DNA from: an uncultured Prevotella sp.
GTDB taxonomy: Bacteria > Bacteroidota > Bacteroidia > Bacteroidales > Bacteroidaceae
Length of the DNA stretch: 10,911 nucleotides
NCBI GenBank assembly: GCA_937874345.1
Contig: CALNBT010000179.1
Span: 1-10,911, forward strand
Direction: 5' to 3'
Part shown: positions 1 through 7,582 of the stretch, in pieces
How positions within the stretch are numbered: position 1 is the first letter of the stretch
Layout: the number at the start of each line of letters is the position of its first letter
Translations under genes and position numbers: made by a program
Notes under the pieces: generated by a model
What the model was told of the DNA's origin: nothing
The model's input: the letters and a program-made list of their open reading frames with translations, nothing else
Database searches by the model: none

Positions 1-1611
1 TCTCAGCGCCTCTTTCATTTGTTTATCGTATCGCAAACCATTCTCAATGGCACCAGCCTGGAAATAATATGCTGAAATAATCTCCGTGGAAATGATTTGT
101 TTTAATTCATTTTTATTCAATTCCAGATCTTTCGCAACATCGTGTGCCAACTTCTTCTTCAAAGCTTCAAATTCGGCTTTAGCCTCATCATAATAGCCTT
201 CAAACCTTGCCATCTTCTCCAATTCTTTCAAAATCTTTTCACTTCCAGGATCATAGGTGAACTTATTATGAATCACCTCACGCTTAAATTCACTGAAATC
301 GTTATCAGATAGCTCAAACTCTGTAGGAGAAGCAATCGTTTTATGCTTGGCGATGTAATCAACGACATAATTAAGCATGGTTTCAGTGCTATCAACCCCT
401 TGAAGATATGCTGAAATATTGGCGATAGTGTCTGGCTTAATTTCAACATCGGGCATCACCCCTCCGCCATCACGTACTTGACGCCCATTCTTTGTATAGA
501 ACACTCTGGTGAGCGAATCAGGCAGATGTTCTGTATATCCTCCATTGGAATGTTTATAATTGATGGCTTGTATGCAACGCCCACTGGGAATATAATAATG
601 AGCTGTTGTCAGTTTCATGTTTCCATTGTAAGGCATGTCCATCGTCATCTGAACCAATCCCTTACCATAGGTTCGTGCGCCCAAGACCACTGCACGGTCC
701 AGATCCTGAAGGCTTCCGCTGGTAATTTCGCTGGCACTGGCGGTCATGCCATTGACCAATACAACGATAGGCATAATGGTATCAATGGGCTCCATGCGCG
801 TTTTAAATTCCATATTGGCCCGTTTCATCTTTCCTTTATTGGTTACCACCGTTACATCCTTTGGTATAAAGATATTGACAAGGTCTACAGCCTCTTGTTC
901 TGAGCCTCCGCCATTGCCACGTAAATCAAGGACCAGCCCTTTTGCACCGGCTTTCTTCAATTCGACAAAGGCCTGCCTTACCTCCTTTGCACAACCTTCA
1001 TAAAACTGATATAGATTGATATAGCCAATATTTCCGGGTTGCATTCCATAATAAGGAATGGCTGGCATCTGGATGGCACGACGTTTGATCTTGAAACTCA
1101 TCAGCTTATTGGTAGTTGGCCTTTTGATTTTCAAGACGAAAGTGGATCCAGGCTCACCTCTAAGATGGTCGCTGACATAGGCATTGTCCTTACCGACCAT
1201 CGTCGAGTCATCAATAGAAAGGATAATGTCTCCCTTTTTCAATCCAACCTCAGCAGCTGGCATATTCGCATAGGGTTCATCGATAACAGAATTTTTTATC
1301 GCCTGATTATATCGAATCAATGCACCGATACCGCCATACTTTCCAGAAATAAACCGCTTCAGCAATTGCGTTTTATCCTCAGGATAATATTCTGTATAAG
1401 GATCTAAGCTTTGCAACATGGCATTGATACCCGTTCCAATAACCTCCTTTGAATTCAATGTATCAACATACATTAAATCCAAGTTCTTATAAATAGCATT
1501 AAACACTTCCAGATTTTTAGCCGTCTCAAGGTTTTGGTCATCACGATTCTGTGCATGAACGCAAAAAGGGATCATGAACAATAGCAAAAGGGAGAATGGA
1601 AATTTCTTCAT
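1..1611 (-). CDS. S41 family C-terminal processing peptidase (CtpA/Prc-like), 3' end cut by window edge
   Basis: Exported serine protease of the tail-specific (Prc/CtpA) family, which cleaves envelope proteins from or near the C terminus. Translation from the ATG at 1611 stays open for 537 codons to the window edge, with no stop seen. Residues 1-20 form a signal peptide: MKK, a Leu/Phe-rich core, then VHA before Gln. A Cys sits in the core but there is no lipobox. A PDZ domain begins near GGIGA (residue 93) and runs to about 175. The S41 core has LDLRGNGGG and the catalytic NGMTASASE, with nucleophile Ser292 and general base Lys317 (TYGKG). Their 25-residue separation is the one I know from B. 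subtilis CtpB. The region after about 400 is charged and helical. Length suggests only a few residues are missing. It is divergent from the tRNA gene. Family call is firm; the physiological substrate is unknown. Confidence 0.95.
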   Translation of the reverse strand, partial: MKKFPFSLLLLFMIPFCVHAQNRDDQNLETAKNLEVFNAIYKNLDLMYVDTLNSKEVIGTGINAMLQSLDPYTEYYPEDKTQLLKRFISGKYGGIGALIRYNQAIKNSVIDEPYANMPAAEVGLKKGDIILSIDDSTMVGKDNAYVSDHLRGEPGSTFVLKIKRPTTNKLMSFKIKRRAIQMPAIPYYGMQPGNIGYINLYQFYEGCAKEVRQAFVELKKAGAKGLVLDLRGNGGGSEQEAVDLVNIFIPKDVTVVTNKGKMKRANMEFKTRMEPIDTIMPIVVLVNGMTASASEITSGSLQDLDRAVVLGARTYGKGLVQMTMDMPYNGNMKLTTAHYYIPSGRCIQAINYKHSNGGYTEHLPDSLTRVFYTKNGRQVRDGGGVMPDVEIKPDTIANISAYLQGVDSTETMLNYVVDYIAKHKTIASPTEFELSDNDFSEFKREVIHNKFTYDPGSEKILKELEKMARFEGYYDEAKAEFEALKKKLAHDVAKDLELNKNELKQIISTEIISAYYFQAGAIENGLRYDKQMKEALR

Positions 1612-1632
1612 CGCGTCACATTTATATTTTAG

Positions 1633-1640
1633 CAAAGGTA
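1633..1640 (-). promoter_or_regulatory. Probable -7 element for the S41 peptidase gene
   Basis: The minus strand reads TACCTTTG, an exact match to the Bacteroidetes -7 consensus TAnnTTTG. It ends 21 nt before the start codon at 1611, giving an expected 5' leader of roughly 15 nt. No TTTG is present 19-21 bp upstream, so only half of the promoter is supported. Confidence 0.5.
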
Positions 1641-1721
1641 GTATTTTACCATTACAATATCCTTTATTCTCCTTGAAATTTATTTTATTTTAGGCATCCC
1701 AAATAATTTTCTTTTAAAAAG

Positions 1722-1753
1722 TTTGGAAAATAAAAAAAAACACTTTACCTTTG
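1722..1753 (+). promoter_or_regulatory. Bacteroidetes-type promoter for tRNA-Asn
   Basis: TTTG at 1722-1725 and TACCTTTG at 1746-1753 are separated by exactly 20 bp, matching the primary-sigma consensus of the phylum (TTTG, 19-21 bp, TAnnTTTG). Transcription should begin near 1760, about 25 nt before the mature tRNA 5' end. The spacer is an A-rich run. This is the clearest housekeeping promoter in the window. Confidence 0.8.
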
Positions 1754-1782
1754 CACCCGCAAGTTCACCACTTAGCAACATT

Positions 1783-1856
1783 GCTTCAATAGCTCAGTTG
1801 GTTAGAGCACCTGACTGTTAATCAGGGGGTCGTTGGTTCAAGCCCATCTTGAAGCG
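1783..1856 (+). tRNA. tRNA-Asn (anticodon GTT)
   Basis: The cloverleaf folds by hand. The acceptor stem is GCTTCAA/TTGAAGC (7 bp), the D stem GCTC/GAGC, the anticodon stem CCTGA/TCAGG with loop CTGTTAA (anticodon GTT at 1817-1819), and the variable loop is 5 nt. The T arm GTTGG-TTCAAGC-CCATC has a T-T mismatch at its second pair (50-64). The discriminator base is G1856. The 3' CCA is not encoded and must be added by nucleotidyltransferase. The gene is 74 nt, has its own promoter upstream and a terminator just downstream, so it is monocistronic. Confidence 0.96.
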
Positions 1857-1861
1857 CATTG

Positions 1862-1890
1862 AAAAGGATTACTTTTGTAATCCTTTTTTT
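1862..1890 (+). terminator. Intrinsic terminator of the tRNA-Asn transcript
   Basis: AAAAGGATTAC (1862-1872) pairs perfectly with GTAATCCTTTT (1877-1887) around a TTTT loop, followed by more T to 1890. It begins 6 nt after the tRNA 3' end. The A/T-symmetric stem could also act weakly on the opposite strand, but no minus-strand gene ends here. Confidence 0.9.
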
Positions 1891-1940
1891 GTTGATAACT
1901 ATTCAACAATTTTGACGACAATATAAAACTTACCCAAGCC

Positions 1941-2480
1941 ATGACACATCCATTGGAAAAATTTAAATACTGTCCGAAATGCGGAAGCGCCAACTTTGCT
2001 ATCAACAACGTAAAAAGCAAAAAATGTAGTAACTGCGGATTTGTTTATTACTTGAACCCCAGTGCAGCAAATGTTGCCTTTATCCTGAACGACAAAGGAG
2101 AATTGTTGGTTGTGCGCCGTTTAAAAGATCCCCAAAAAGGCACGCTAGACCTCCCTGGTGGATTTACTGATTCCGATGAGACAGGTGAGGAAGGCGTCAT
2201 AAGAGAAGTTAAGGAAGAAACGGCCTTGGAAGTTATCAGAAGCAAATATTTATTTAGCTTACCAAATCATTATCTTTATTGCGGATTAGACATACCGACA
2301 CTCGACATGTTTTTTCTGTGCGAAGTAAAGGATTTATCGTTACTTCAAGCTGGAGATGATGCCGGCGATACAAAGTGGATTCCATTGGAATCGATTCGGG
2401 TGGAAGAATTTGGACTGGATTCTATTCGCAAAGGTCTGCAAATGTTTTTAGACCAGTATACCAAATCCAGCCTCATTTAA
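1941..2480 (+). CDS. NUDIX hydrolase with N-terminal zinc ribbon
   Basis: 179-residue enzyme that should hydrolyse a nucleoside diphosphate linked to another moiety; the substrate cannot be told from sequence. The N terminus has a four-Cys zinc ribbon, CPKCG (Cys11, Cys14) and CSNCG (Cys29, Cys32), as in NudC/ADP-ribose-type NUDIX proteins. The NUDIX box runs from Gly74: G-x5-E80-x7-R88-E89-V-K-E92-E93-T-A95-L96. The metal-binding glutamates are present, but the usual Gly near the end of the box is Ala95. The start at 1941 follows an A-rich leader without a Shine-Dalgarno sequence. It could share read-through from the tRNA promoter, though the terminator between them argues otherwise; I see no convincing promoter of its own. 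It is the only gene between the tRNA terminator and the topA spacer. Confidence 0.92.
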   Translation: MTHPLEKFKYCPKCGSANFAINNVKSKKCSNCGFVYYLNPSAANVAFILNDKGELLVVRRLKDPQKGTLDLPGGFTDSDETGEEGVIREVKEETALEVIRSKYLFSLPNHYLYCGLDIPTLDMFFLCEVKDLSLLQAGDDAGDTKWIPLESIRVEEFGLDSIRKGLQMFLDQYTKSSLI

Positions 2481-2484
2481 TCTT

Positions 2485-2637
2485 TTAGGCACTTAGGCAA
2501 ATTACTACCTTGAACCTTGAATCGTCATCTTGATTAATGGAAGCACAGATCTCTTGATCCATGGTAATGCTCGTGATGACATCCGTTAATCCCCCTTTAT
2601 CAGCAAATCTCATAGGCAATTTGACGATTGAACACAT
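2485..2637 (-). CDS. Possible small protein of 50 residues, unrecognised
   Basis: An ATG at 2637 (minus strand) opens a 50-codon frame ending at the TAA in 2485-2487. The product begins MCSIVKLPMRFADKGG and has a DQDDD-like acidic patch near residues 35-40, with no signal peptide, membrane segment or motif that I recognise. On the minus strand TTTG (plus 2675-2678) lies 20 bp before TAGTTTAG (plus 2647-2654), a one-mismatch promoter, but that would leave almost no leader. It may be a true small gene, a relic of a longer gene, or chance. Only the open frame itself is seen. Confidence 0.2.
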   Translation of the reverse strand: MCSIVKLPMRFADKGGLTDVITSITMDQEICASINQDDDSRFKVVICLSA

Positions 2638-2746
2638 AGAAAACGACTAAACTATAAAAAAGTTTTAATTTTAGCAAACTGATATTAAAAACTTTAAAAA
2701 CGACATCGTTTTCCTATTATATAAAAGGTATAAGAAAAAGTTTGTT

Positions 2747-2754
2747 TACTTTTG
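2747..2754 (+). promoter_or_regulatory. Probable -7 element for the topA operon
   Basis: TACTTTTG matches TAnnTTTG exactly and lies 28 nt before the topA ATG, giving an expected leader of about 20-25 nt. No TTTG is found at the -33 position, where the sequence is ATAAAAGG, so strength or activator dependence is uncertain. It would drive topA and, by read-through, aroK, speA and argB. Confidence 0.55.
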
Positions 2755-2782
2755 CCGCCAAATAACGAACTATAACATTAGG

Positions 2783-5125
2783 ATGCAAGAGAATTTAGTT
2801 ATTGTAGAAAGCCCCGCTAAAGCAAAAACGATTGAAAAATTTTTGGGCGAAGGCTATAAAGTAATGTCTTCTTATGGACATATACGCGATTTAAAGAAAA
2901 AGGAGTTAAGCATTGCCCCAGATACATTAGAACCCGCTTACGAAATTCCTGAAGAGAAACAAAAAGTCGTCAGCGAGTTAAAGCAAAACGCAAAGGTTTC
3001 TAAAAAAGTTTGGTTGGCTTCCGATGAGGACCGCGAAGGAGAAGCCATCTCATGGCACCTTTGCGAGGTGTTGGGTTTGGATGAGGATAATACGAACCGT
3101 ATTGTCTTTCATGAAATAACAAAACCAGCTATCTTGAATGCCATTCAAAATCCTCGTCGCCTGGATATGAATCTGGTCAATGCACAACAGGCTCGTCGTG
3201 TCCTCGACAGGTTAGTTGGATTTCGTCTTTCTCCGGTATTGTGGCGCAAAGTAAAACCGGCCCTATCGGCAGGTAGAGTTCAAAGTGTTGCTGTTCGTCT
3301 GATTGTTGAACGCGAAAGAGAAATCCAAGCCTTCAAAAGTGAGCCTTACTACCGCATCAATGCCATCTTCTCCATAACGAATCAAGATGGTTCGGCATCT
3401 GAAGTTAAAGCTGAATTGGACAAACGATTTAACAATCATGAAGATGCGATTGCATTCTTGGAGAAATGTAACAAGGCGAAGTTTACGGTCAATTCGATTG
3501 TTAAGAAGCCACTGAAAAGAACTCCTGCACCTCCATTCACCACTTCGACTTTACAACAGGAAGCTGCCCGCAAACTGGGTTTCACGGTTGGACAAACCAT
3601 GATGGTTGCACAACATTTGTATGAAAATGGATTGATTACCTACATGCGTACTGACAGCGTGAACTTGTCTGAGTTGGCGCTTAACACGAGCAAAGACGAA
3701 ATCATCAAGTTGTATGGTAAGGAATACAGCAAGAGACGGCAATATCACACCCATTCCAAAGGAGCACAGGAAGCACATGAGGCCATCCGACCGACATATA
3801 TGAATGTACATGATATTGAAGGAACAAACCAAGAACGCAGGCTGTACGACTTAATTTGGAAACGTACTGCTGCCAGTCAGATGGAAGACTCTCAAATAGA
3901 AAAGACCACCGTCAACATTCAGATAAGTGATGTTGAAGAGCAATTTATCGCCAATGGTGAAATTGTCAAATTTGACGGTTTCTTGAAAGTCTACAAGGAG
4001 TCTACTGATGACGATGATGCCAACCAGGATGATTTTACGCATTTCCTGCCCATCTTGAAGGAAGGGGATATTTTAGAACGTCGCGAAATTACATCTACAG
4101 AAAGATTCTCTCAAAGCCCAATTCGATATTCGGAAGCAAGTTTGGTGAAGAAACTCGAAGAACTGGGCATCGGCCGACCTTCTACTTACGCACCTACCAT
4201 TAGCACCATTCAGCAAAGAGAATATGTTCAGAAAGGTGACAAACGAGGAGACGAACGTTCGTACGTCATCGATACCTTGAAAGGCATCAAGATTACCCAG
4301 AAGAACAAAAAGGAAGTTGTAGGAAACGAAAAGGGTAAACTGTTGCCAACAGATATCGGAACCGTAGTAAACGACTTCCTGATGGAGAACTTCCCACAGA
4401 TAATGGACTACAACTTTACGGCAAATGTCGAAGAAAAATTCGACCAAATAGCTGAAGGAAAAGTTGAATGGACCAAAATGATGAAGAAATTCAACAAAGA
4501 ATTTGAACCCATTGTTGAAAAGGTAATGAATGCTCGCAGCGAACATAAAGCTGGAGAAAAAGAGTTAGGTATCGATCCAAAGAGTGGCAAGCCTGTTTTT
4601 GTAAAGATTGGAAGATATGGACCTGTTGTACAAATTGGTTCTGCTGAAGATGAGGAAAAACCACGTTTCTCACAATTGCCGGCAGACAAGAGTATGGAAA
4701 CGATTACATTGGAGGAAGCCCTTGAACTCTTTAAGTTGCCCCGTACTATTGGACAATACGAAGATTCTGATATTGTGATTGGAGCTGGGCGGTTTGGACC
4801 ATATATCTTGCACAACAAGAAATACGTTTCTCTTCCAAAGGATGAAAATCCACTAACCATTAGTTTTGAGGCCGCAGTCAAGCTAATTGAACAAAAACGC
4901 GATCAAGAACGTCAACGGCATATCAAGAGTTTTGAACAGGATTCAAAAATGGAAGTTCTCAATGGACGTTATGGTCCTTACATTGCCTATGACGGCAAAA
5001 ACTATCGCTTGCCGAAAGCCATGCAGAGCAAAAGTGCTGATTTAACCTATGAAGAATGTATGGATATTATCAAGGGGGCTCAAACGAAGAAAACGACCAA
5101 ATCAACCAAATCGACCAAATCGTAA
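2783..5125 (+). CDS. topA: DNA topoisomerase I (type IA)
   Basis: Relaxes negatively supercoiled DNA by transient single-strand cleavage in the cytoplasm/nucleoid. The N-terminal TOPRIM domain starts IVESPAKAKTIEKFLG with Glu9, and carries D81-E-D83-R-E85-G for Mg2+ binding. The catalytic tyrosine is Tyr287 in LITYMRTDS, followed by the HEAIRPT motif. The core extends to about residue 590. The C terminus lacks four-Cys zinc fingers. It carries three topoisomerase C-terminal repeats around GRYGP (610-614), GRFGP (669-673) and GRYGP (728-732), then a Lys/Thr/Ser tail ending in three TKS units. At 780 residues this fits the Bacteroidetes form. The start gives the expected MQENLVIVESPAK. The stop is 12 nt before aroK, so it is probably first gene of a four-gene operon. 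Confidence 0.98.
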   Translation: MQENLVIVESPAKAKTIEKFLGEGYKVMSSYGHIRDLKKKELSIAPDTLEPAYEIPEEKQKVVSELKQNAKVSKKVWLASDEDREGEAISWHLCEVLGLDEDNTNRIVFHEITKPAILNAIQNPRRLDMNLVNAQQARRVLDRLVGFRLSPVLWRKVKPALSAGRVQSVAVRLIVEREREIQAFKSEPYYRINAIFSITNQDGSASEVKAELDKRFNNHEDAIAFLEKCNKAKFTVNSIVKKPLKRTPAPPFTTSTLQQEAARKLGFTVGQTMMVAQHLYENGLITYMRTDSVNLSELALNTSKDEIIKLYGKEYSKRRQYHTHSKGAQEAHEAIRPTYMNVHDIEGTNQERRLYDLIWKRTAASQMEDSQIEKTTVNIQISDVEEQFIANGEIVKFDGFLKVYKESTDDDDANQDDFTHFLPILKEGDILERREITSTERFSQSPIRYSEASLVKKLEELGIGRPSTYAPTISTIQQREYVQKGDKRGDERSYVIDTLKGIKITQKNKKEVVGNEKGKLLPTDIGTVVNDFLMENFPQIMDYNFTANVEEKFDQIAEGKVEWTKMMKKFNKEFEPIVEKVMNARSEHKAGEKELGIDPKSGKPVFVKIGRYGPVVQIGSAEDEEKPRFSQLPADKSMETITLEEALELFKLPRTIGQYEDSDIVIGAGRFGPYILHNKKYVSLPKDENPLTISFEAAVKLIEQKRDQERQRHIKSFEQDSKMEVLNGRYGPYIAYDGKNYRLPKAMQSKSADLTYEECMDIIKGAQTKKTTKSTKSTKS
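5096..5122 (+). repeat. Three tandem 9-bp repeats at the 3' end of topA
   Basis: ACCAAATCA, ACCAAATCG, ACCAAATCG run in frame directly into the stop codon and encode three Thr-Lys-Ser units. The array could gain or lose units without breaking the frame, so the basic C-terminal tail of TopA may vary in length between strains. Confidence 0.85.
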
Positions 5126-5137
5126 AACCGGAACCAG

Positions 5138-5665
5138 ATGAATCGCCTAATCATTATAGGATATATGGGCTCAGGGAAGACCACGATAGGCAAAGCTTTG
5201 TCAAAAGAATTGAACATTCCTTTCTACGACTTGGACTGGTATATCGAGAATCGGATGCGAAAAACAGTTAGTCAAATCTTTGAAGAACGAGGTGAGGAAG
5301 GTTTTAGGAAGATTGAACACGAGATGCTACACGAAGTTGCCGAATTTGAACATGTCATTATCAGCAGCGGAGGTGGCACACCATGTTTCTTCGATAATAT
5401 CGACTACATGAACCAACAAGCCGAAACAGTATATTTAAAGGCTACGTCAGAAGTGCTTTACAAGCATTTGAAAATGGGGAAAACGGTACGTCCACTGTTG
5501 TTGAACAAAACACCCGAAGAGGTGTACGCCTATATTGATAAACAGTTGAAAGAACGTGAACATTTTTATTTGCAAGCCAAACATCAACTAGACGTTAACT
5601 TACTGGACAGCTACGATAAGATTCAGATCGCTGTAACCCAATTAAGAGCATTATTGAACCTATAA
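5138..5665 (+). CDS. aroK: Shikimate kinase
   Basis: Phosphorylates shikimate at the 3-OH with ATP, the fifth step of the chorismate pathway to aromatic amino acids; cytoplasmic. The 175-residue length is typical. The Walker A loop is GYMGSGKTT (8-16, Lys14). Substrate-binding residues match the family: Asp33 in YDLDWYIE, Arg57 in EEGFRKIE, and the glycine-rich SSGGGTP (76-82). The LID arginine is Arg118 in TVRPLL and a further conserved arginine is Arg140 in KEREHFY. The start at 5138 places the P-loop at the usual distance from the N terminus. It is 12 nt after topA and 21 nt before speA, so probably co-transcribed. aroK/aroL isozymes cannot be distinguished; aroK is used as the general name. 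Confidence 0.96.
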   Translation: MNRLIIIGYMGSGKTTIGKALSKELNIPFYDLDWYIENRMRKTVSQIFEERGEEGFRKIEHEMLHEVAEFEHVIISSGGGTPCFFDNIDYMNQQAETVYLKATSEVLYKHLKMGKTVRPLLLNKTPEEVYAYIDKQLKEREHFYLQAKHQLDVNLLDSYDKIQIAVTQLRALLNL

Positions 5666-5686
5666 CAAAGAACATTTTAGACAACA

Positions 5687-7579
5687 ATGAAGAAGTGGAC
5701 AATTGAAGACTCAAAAGAGTTGTACAACATCAATGGATGGGGCATATCCTATTTTGGTATTAACGAAACAGGACATGTTTATGTTTCACCGAACAAAGGG
5801 GGCACAGAAATAGACTTGAGAGAGGTGATGGACGAACTATCATTGAGAGATGTCAGTACGCCTGTTTTACTCCGTTTCCCAGATATCCTTGATAATCGTA
5901 TTGAAAAGACAGCAAGTTGTTTCGAAATCGCATCAAAAGAATACAATTATAAGGGAGAGAATTTTATTATCTACCCCATAAAAGTAAACCAAATGCAGCC
6001 GGTAGTTGAAGAAATCATCTCACATGGTCAAAAATTCAACTTAGGTCTTGAAGCAGGTAGCAAACCCGAGCTACATGCTGTTATCGCCGTTCAATGTCAA
6101 AATGACTCACTGATTATCTGCAATGGTTACAAAGATCAAAGCTATATCGAACTAGCCCTTCTTGCTCAGAAAATGGGCAAACGGATCTTTATTGTTATCG
6201 AGAAACTGAATGAGCTGGAAATCATCGCCAAGGCAGCAAAGAAACTGAACGTACGTCCCAACCTTGGGATCCGAATCAAATTGGCCTCAACAGGCTCTGG
6301 CAAATGGGCTGAAAGTGGTGGCGATGCATCAAAATTTGGATTGACATCTTCGGAGTTGTTACTGGCACTGAAGATTCTTGATGAGAAGGGATTGAGTGAT
6401 TGCCTTCGTCTGATTCACTTCCATATAGGTTCGCAGATTACGAAAATAAGACGTATTCAAACTGCTTTGCGAGAAGCTGCTCAATATTACATCAACCTTC
6501 ACAAAATGGGTTATAAAGTGGAGTTCGTTGATTGTGGAGGTGGCTTGGGTGTGGATTATGATGGCACACGTTCTTCAAGCAGTGAAAGTTCTGTCAACTA
6601 CTCAATTCAGGAATATGTCAACGACTGTATTTACACCTTCGTTGAAGCAGCTGACAAAAATGGCGTACCGCATCCAAATATCATTACGGAGAGTGGTCGT
6701 TCACTAGCAGCACACCATTCGGTTCTGATCATCGACGTATTGGAAACGGCAAAACTGCCCGAAATGTCGGAACAATTTGAACCCAAAGAAAACGAACACC
6801 AGCTTGTAAAAGACTTATATGAGATCTGGGATAATCTGAACTCACGCTCCATGCTGGAGGATTGGCATGATGCAGAACAAATACGTGAAGAGTCACTCGA
6901 CTTATTTTCACTTGGGATGATTGATTTACAGACACGTGCTGAGATCGAGAGTATGTATTGGAGCGTTTGTAGGGAAGTTAATATTTTGGCAAAATCGATG
7001 AAACATATACCCGATGAATTGCGCAATCTTGACAAACTATTAGCAGACAAATACTTTTGCAACTTTTCTTTATTCCAGTCGTTGCCAGACAGTTGGGCAA
7101 TAGACCAACTTTTCCCCATCTTACCAATCCAAAGATTGGACGAACGACCATCTCGAAATGCTACTCTTCAAGACATTACCTGTGACAGCGATGGGAAGAT
7201 AGCCAACTTTGTAACCAACCGCACTATTTCGCACGTACTCCCACTTCATACTTTAAAGAAAAGCGAACCTTATTATCTTGGTGTTTTCCTTGTGGGAGCC
7301 TATCAGGAAATTCTGGGTGACATGCACAATCTTTTCGGTGACACCAATGCCGTACATATTTCTGTGAAGAACGGAAAATACAATATCGACCAAATCATTG
7401 ACGGCGAAACCGTTGAGGAAGTTCTCGACTATGTACAATACAATCCCAAGAAATTGGTTCGTCAATTAGAGATATGGGTTGCCAAGAGTGTGAAACAAGG
7501 AAAAATTTCCATGGAAGAAGGCAAGGAATTTCTGAGCAACTACCGATCAGGGTTGTACGGATACACTTATTTGGAGTAA
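5687..7579 (+). CDS. speA: Biosynthetic arginine decarboxylase (PLP, fold type III)
   Basis: Converts L-arginine to agmatine and CO2, the entry to polyamine synthesis by the agmatine route. It is a 630-residue SpeA-type enzyme. The PLP lysine is Lys99 in YPIKVNQ. The TIM-barrel then shows HFHIGSQ (His246), the phosphate-binding glycines GGGLGVDYDG from 284, and ESGR at 335-338. The C-terminal beta domain carries the CDSDG motif with Cys499 and Asp500, which completes the active site across the dimer. The protein ends LYGYTYLE and looks intact. No signal peptide is present. The N terminus (KKWTIEDSKELYNINGWG) resembles the Bacteroidales form as I remember it. It lies 21 nt after aroK and 3 nt before argB, so arginine-consuming and arginine-making steps are translated from neighbouring frames. 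Confidence 0.97.
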   Translation: MKKWTIEDSKELYNINGWGISYFGINETGHVYVSPNKGGTEIDLREVMDELSLRDVSTPVLLRFPDILDNRIEKTASCFEIASKEYNYKGENFIIYPIKVNQMQPVVEEIISHGQKFNLGLEAGSKPELHAVIAVQCQNDSLIICNGYKDQSYIELALLAQKMGKRIFIVIEKLNELEIIAKAAKKLNVRPNLGIRIKLASTGSGKWAESGGDASKFGLTSSELLLALKILDEKGLSDCLRLIHFHIGSQITKIRRIQTALREAAQYYINLHKMGYKVEFVDCGGGLGVDYDGTRSSSSESSVNYSIQEYVNDCIYTFVEAADKNGVPHPNIITESGRSLAAHHSVLIIDVLETAKLPEMSEQFEPKENEHQLVKDLYEIWDNLNSRSMLEDWHDAEQIREESLDLFSLGMIDLQTRAEIESMYWSVCREVNILAKSMKHIPDELRNLDKLLADKYFCNFSLFQSLPDSWAIDQLFPILPIQRLDERPSRNATLQDITCDSDGKIANFVTNRTISHVLPLHTLKKSEPYYLGVFLVGAYQEILGDMHNLFGDTNAVHISVKNGKYNIDQIIDGETVEEVLDYVQYNPKKLVRQLEIWVAKSVKQGKISMEEGKEFLSNYRSGLYGYTYLE

Positions 7580-7582
7580 AAG

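Larger units (their letters stand above)
2481..2782. other. 302-bp intergenic region between the NUDIX gene and topA
   Basis: The left half has two short tandem duplications, TTAGGCAC/TTAGGCAA at 2485-2500 and ACCTTGA twice at 2507-2520, and overlaps a possible 50-codon minus-strand ORF (listed separately). The right half (2641-2782) is very AT-rich and contains an imperfect inverted repeat (AAGTTTTAAT at 2660-2669 against ATTAAAAACTT at 2684-2694), a short dyad AAAACGA/TCGTTTT at 2697-2712, and the topA -7 element. No clear terminator for the NUDIX gene is visible. Confidence 0.6.

Noticed and set aside
478..1407. Plus-strand open frames across the 5' third of the window
   Set aside because: They are antisense to the S41 protease, whose minus-strand frame is open for 537 codons with signal peptide, PDZ and catalytic motifs.
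1861..1890. Hairpin after the tRNA considered as an attachment site for an integrated element
   Set aside because: No integrase, no repeated tRNA 3' end and no foreign genes nearby; the structure is a normal terminator.
2660..2712. AT-rich inverted repeats before topA considered as a riboswitch or terminator
   Set aside because: They lie upstream of the predicted transcription start of topA, have weak stems and no conserved riboswitch core.
3551..4881. Several minus-strand open frames of 60-157 codons
   Set aside because: They lie inside topA on the opposite strand, lack recognisable domains and have no promoter or start context.
5056..5271. 71-codon frame bridging topA and aroK
   Set aside because: It overlaps the end of topA and the start of aroK in another frame; both flanking genes are complete and well supported.
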